Positions 61,286 to 64,000 of a stretch of 64,000 nt of DNA are shown piece by piece. The DNA is from Hyphomicrobiaceae bacterium. GTDB lineage: Bacteria > Pseudomonadota > Alphaproteobacteria > Rhizobiales > Hyphomicrobiaceae. The number at the start of each line of letters is the position of its first letter. The stretch's first letter is position 1. The stretch spans positions 496,001 through 560,000 of the forward strand of contig JACKJH010000002.1 in the NCBI GenBank assembly GCA_020638055.1, given 5' to 3'. The notes below the pieces were generated by a model. It did not search any database. It was not told the DNA's origin and saw only the letters and a program-made list of their open reading frames with translations. Made by a program: the position numbers and the translations under genes.

Positions 61286-61436
61286 CGGTTGAACAACAGT
61301 GCATCGTCAAAGCCTGGAACGTGCCTCGTCCATCCACTCTTAGTTTGCGATCTGCCTTCTTCTGGGATTTCAGGCCTCGTGCATATTGTGTGAAAGCGTG
61401 GCGCGGCCAAGCCAAACATGGTCTACAAGTCAAACC

Positions 61437-61537
61437 TATGGCGCATCCCGATCCGATGGAACCGGATCGCCGTTAGCTTCTTGTTTGGTAGCATTTTCTT
61501 CGACGAACCGGTGTCCACTTCGTCGGAATATGCTCTA
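61437..61537 (+). repeat. Repeat A (degenerate) plus repeat B
   Basis: A (61437-61475) has lost part of its outer arms but keeps GATCCGATGGA / CCGGATC. B (61476-61537) keeps GCATTTTCTTCGACGAACC and GTCGGAATATGCTCTA. The final TA plus an A on the cpaD side gives the TAG stop of cpaD on the minus strand. The 61286-61436 stretch has no gene. Confidence 0.85.
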
Positions 61538-62278
61538 ATTGCCAGCAGGCGCGGGCCCGCTACTGGTCAAACTCGGTTTAGATTCACCACCTGCCATGCC
61601 GCCACCACCTGTATATTCAGACCATGTCGCACTGCGTTTTTCACTGGAACGCGGAGTTTCCATTTGCGGCACGTTGAGATCGCGAGCGTTGGCAACTGTC
61701 AGAGCAAGATTGCGTTGGCTGGCGCAACCAAAGTCCTCGTAGGGCAAGCGCTCGCGATCTATACGGCCAAGGTCCTTCGGCCAGTTGCCACACGCAGGAG
61801 GTACAGCGAGCGCGCGTTGATAGGAAAGTTGGACAGCCGGGCCGAACTTGGCATTGCTGCGCGCACGGCGGATCGTCACCGCTTCGTCGGGTACACCGGA
61901 TCGATCAACCAGCGCCTCAATATCGCGGAACGAACGGGATGCGGCCATGTGACCACGCACCGAAGACGGCGCTGTGATCGTCAAGCTGCCTTCCGCCTCA
62001 CTTTTATAGCGATCGACGAAACGGAAAACGTCCTCCGCCTGGTTTTCACTAAGCCCCAGCCCGTCGGATGCGACTTCGACATACAAAGCCTCGGTACGTC
62101 CGGCATACTTAATGGGATGTCGTTTTCCCGGATCGTTGAGGTTGGCGGCGGTGATGTCGTCAAGACGTGGCTCGTGTTCGCGGCAACCTGATAGGCCCAA
62201 TGTCATCGACACCATCAGCAGCGCAAAACCGGGCAGCGCGCATAAGCAATTGGAGTTTCGCGTGCGCACTCGCATCAT
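61535..62278 (-). CDS. cpaD: CpaD-like pilus assembly lipoprotein
   Basis: A 247-residue lipoprotein of the Flp/Tad pilus system. The signal peptide ends in LGLSGC (lipidated Cys about residue 32), then a CpaD core with RHPIKYAG, a HMAASRSFRDIEAL segment and GCASQRNLALTVANARDL, and a Gly/Ser-rich tail. CpaD is an outer-membrane partner of the CpaC secretin. Its start overlaps the cpaC stop by four bases (ATGA). The stop codon is TAG from the end of repeat B, after which no cpaE or cpaF follows: the opposite strand holds a kinase gene. Confidence 0.9.
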   Translation of the reverse strand: MMRVRTRNSNCLCALPGFALLMVSMTLGLSGCREHEPRLDDITAANLNDPGKRHPIKYAGRTEALYVEVASDGLGLSENQAEDVFRFVDRYKSEAEGSLTITAPSSVRGHMAASRSFRDIEALVDRSGVPDEAVTIRRARSNAKFGPAVQLSYQRALAVPPACGNWPKDLGRIDRERLPYEDFGCASQRNLALTVANARDLNVPQMETPRSSEKRSATWSEYTGGGGMAGGESKPSLTSSGPAPAGN

Positions 62279-63828
62279 CCCTTCACTCCCGGGTATTCTA
62301 TGATGAAGCCATAATCGCCTTTGTAATTGCCGGGCCGCGCGGAAGAATATCCATAGGTCCTGTTGATATTCCCAAAGAACAATTCGCGTAGCGTATGTTC
62401 AGGCGCATAGCCATCGCCGGGCAATGCAAGGTCTTTGCGCGAGGCGTGAGTTGCCAGATAAGGCGTAACGAGTATGACAAGCTCTGTTTCACGGCGCCGG
62501 TAGTCGTTGGATCGGAACAGTGCGCCAAGCACGGGCAGGTTCTTGAGCCCAGGCACACCATCGACATTCTGGCGGGTATCATCTGACAACAGGCCGGCCA
62601 TCGCCAATGTGCCGCCGGATGGTAATTCGAGCGTCGTCTCCGCACGTCGCACCTTCAATGCAGGTACGGTGATCGTGCTGAACGAGAGGGCGCCATCACT
62701 TGAGAGTTCACTGACCTCGGCTGCAATAGTCAGGCTGATGCGGCCCTCGCTCATGACGACGGGCTTGAAACTGACGTTCACGCCAAATTTCTTCCAATCG
62801 ATTGTAACATTGTTGTTGTTCTGCGGCACCGGCACCGGGAACTCACCACCGGCCAGGAACTTCGCCGTCTCACCCGATATCGCCGTCAAGGTCGGTTCGG
62901 CCAATGTCTTCAAGACACCCGATCGCTCCAGCGCCTGGATCATGGTCGTGACCGACTGGTTCGCTGTCTGCCAGGTTGGCTGCAAGGCCGCGCCGGCACT
63001 TAAGGCGGGTGGTACGCCCGCTGCAATCGCGGTTGCCTTTGGTACCAGCCCGCTTGTCATCGGGAACGCATTTTCCATGACCTTGGCAAAGGTGAAATTG
63101 CCGGCACTTAGAACCGCACCAGGCACATCGATGCCAAAGCGGCGAAGGCTATCGCGCTGGATCTCAGCCACCTGAACCTTCAGCAGGACCTGTTCCTTGC
63201 TGTTGGTCTCCAGCATGTTGACAACATTTTTCTGGTTCTTGATAAACCGGCCCGCAAGCTCGGCGGCGCGGTTGGCGTCAATCGGGCTGGCAACACTGCC
63301 CGAGAGCACCACGCTGTCGCCCATCATCTCGGCTTTGACCATAGAGGTTGGTAGCAATCTTTGCAGCATGTCGTGAAGTGCCGTCAGGTCCCGGGTCACA
63401 ATGACCTCGATCACGACCTGGCGCTCGCCATCCTGCCCCATCAAGAAGGCATTGGCCTCGCCAACGTTCTTTGCAAGCAGGTACACCTGCCGCGAGGTTT
63501 GCACGACCGCATCGATCACCTCGGGGTTGGAGACGAGGACGTTTTGGAGATCATTGGGAACCTCCACCAGCATGGACTTGTCGACACCAATGGTAACGCG
63601 ACGGGTCGTCGGTAGCGGCGAACCTGCCGGAATGCTGAGCACGGAACGGTGCACTGGATCATGTGGCGTAACCAGTGCATCTGGCTCGGCCATCACCTGG
63701 AGTGAAAAATTGCCCGCCATCATTGCGGAAATGAGAAGCGCCAATCCGAACGCCAAGCCAGCATTTGTAATCCAACCCGGCCAAAGGCAACCGTCCTGAA
63801 GCCTGTTGATTGCAACGCGTTCAAACAC
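62275..63828 (-). CDS. cpaC: CpaC-like outer-membrane secretin
   Basis: A 517-residue secretin (type II/IV family) forming the outer-membrane channel for Flp pili. The N-terminal part has VPNDLQNVLVSNPEVID (secretin/TonB-short N-terminal-like) and a BON-like domain (SVVLSGSVASPIDANRAAEL). The secretin domain includes VLLKVQVAEIQRDSL, GVLKTLAEPTLTAISGETA, LAGGEFPVPVPQ and PGLKNLPVLGALFRSNDY with TELVILVTPYL. The start is probably GTG 63828, with GGGAG about eight bases upstream; TTG 63843 is an alternative. A signal segment follows at about residues 18-36. cpaD overlaps its end. Confidence 0.94.
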   Translation of the reverse strand: MFERVAINRLQDGCLWPGWITNAGLAFGLALLISAMMAGNFSLQVMAEPDALVTPHDPVHRSVLSIPAGSPLPTTRRVTIGVDKSMLVEVPNDLQNVLVSNPEVIDAVVQTSRQVYLLAKNVGEANAFLMGQDGERQVVIEVIVTRDLTALHDMLQRLLPTSMVKAEMMGDSVVLSGSVASPIDANRAAELAGRFIKNQKNVVNMLETNSKEQVLLKVQVAEIQRDSLRRFGIDVPGAVLSAGNFTFAKVMENAFPMTSGLVPKATAIAAGVPPALSAGAALQPTWQTANQSVTTMIQALERSGVLKTLAEPTLTAISGETAKFLAGGEFPVPVPQNNNNVTIDWKKFGVNVSFKPVVMSEGRISLTIAAEVSELSSDGALSFSTITVPALKVRRAETTLELPSGGTLAMAGLLSDDTRQNVDGVPGLKNLPVLGALFRSNDYRRRETELVILVTPYLATHASRKDLALPGDGYAPEHTLRELFFGNINRTYGYSSARPGNYKGDYGFIIEYPGVKG

Positions 63829-63966
63829 GATGCATGCTCCCAATGAAATGTATCAATCAAACAATAAGCAGCCTCGACATCCCCGGTCGTTTGGACCCAT
63901 GGAATGCGAACCACGCACAACGCCGCTTGAAACCGCGGGCACAATGTGAGATTGCAGCGTCAGAGA

Positions 63967-64000
63967 CTACGCGGATGGCGGATTGAGTGTGGCAACGCCA
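63967..64000 (-). CDS. Possible C-terminal end of cpaB (partial)
   Basis: The minus-strand frame at the right edge ends Gly-Val-Ala-Thr-Leu-Asn-Pro-Pro-Ser-Ala then TAG at 63967-63969. A GVAT-like sequence near the end is reminiscent of the CpaB C-terminus, and cpaB normally precedes cpaC. Only ten codons are visible, so this is a weak call. The 63829-63966 gap has no gene. Confidence 0.3.
   Translation of the reverse strand, partial: GVATLNPPSA

Overview
The window reads as chromosomal DNA of an alphaproteobacterium of the order Hyphomicrobiales (Rhizobiales), probably near Phyllobacteriaceae. Markers are a MucR zinc-finger regulator, the block DUF1491 / peptidoglycan-binding protein / DUF5330 / SufE / DUF6456 / DnaA-C-domain protein, Cpa (Tad) pilus genes, a long PstA and btaAB betaine-lipid genes. 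Coding is dense on both strands. No phage, complete insertion sequence, CRISPR array or rRNA was seen. There is one tRNA, tRNA-Lys(CTT).

Layout. 0-13 kb: a YcgN-type protein, a class A penicillin-binding protein, a DUF1214/DUF1254 pair, small conserved genes, sufE, a DUF6456 plus DnaA-like HTH pair, mucR and an oligopeptidase B-like peptidase. 13-23 kb (minus strand): two modules of circularly permuted ATP-grasp, alpha-E and transglutaminase proteins, a predicted but biochemically uncharacterised peptide-ligase/peptidase system. 23-33 kb (minus strand): a phosphate-starvation locus, pstSCAB-phoU followed by plcP, a GT4 glycosyltransferase, btaA and btaB. It pairs high-affinity phosphate uptake with replacement of phospholipids by glycolipids and betaine lipids, and has Pho-box-like sites upstream of pstS and plcP. 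33-40 kb: tRNA-Lys, leuA with a previously unannotated leucine-rich leader peptide, a PhzF-like enzyme, a SoxW-like thioredoxin, a TSUP permease and dusA. 40-54 kb: signalling genes, namely an orphan receiver, an HTH regulator, two membrane hybrid kinases, two solute-binding proteins without permeases, a diguanylate cyclase and an EAL phosphodiesterase. 54-64 kb: an RND efflux pair, a cytoplasmic PAS hybrid kinase and the cpaD-cpaC end of a pilus cluster (a cpaB tail may lie at the window edge).

The most unusual signal is non-coding. At least eight types of palindromic intergenic repeat recur across the window. Two of them form a two-hairpin element whose variants differ by paired, compensating changes in the stems. 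Another is a linked pair of hairpins. D and E modules flank different cores at two loci, giving a mosaic. Many elements end in TAG, and five genes take their amber stop codon from a repeat end, while dusA reads into one. A separate 268-269 bp element with inverted ends occurs twice; it carries an open frame, but the codon-position pattern of its differences argues against coding.

All identifications come from reading motifs, lengths and context; no database search was run. Starts were moved from the longest frame where a ribosome-binding site or overlap favoured another codon.
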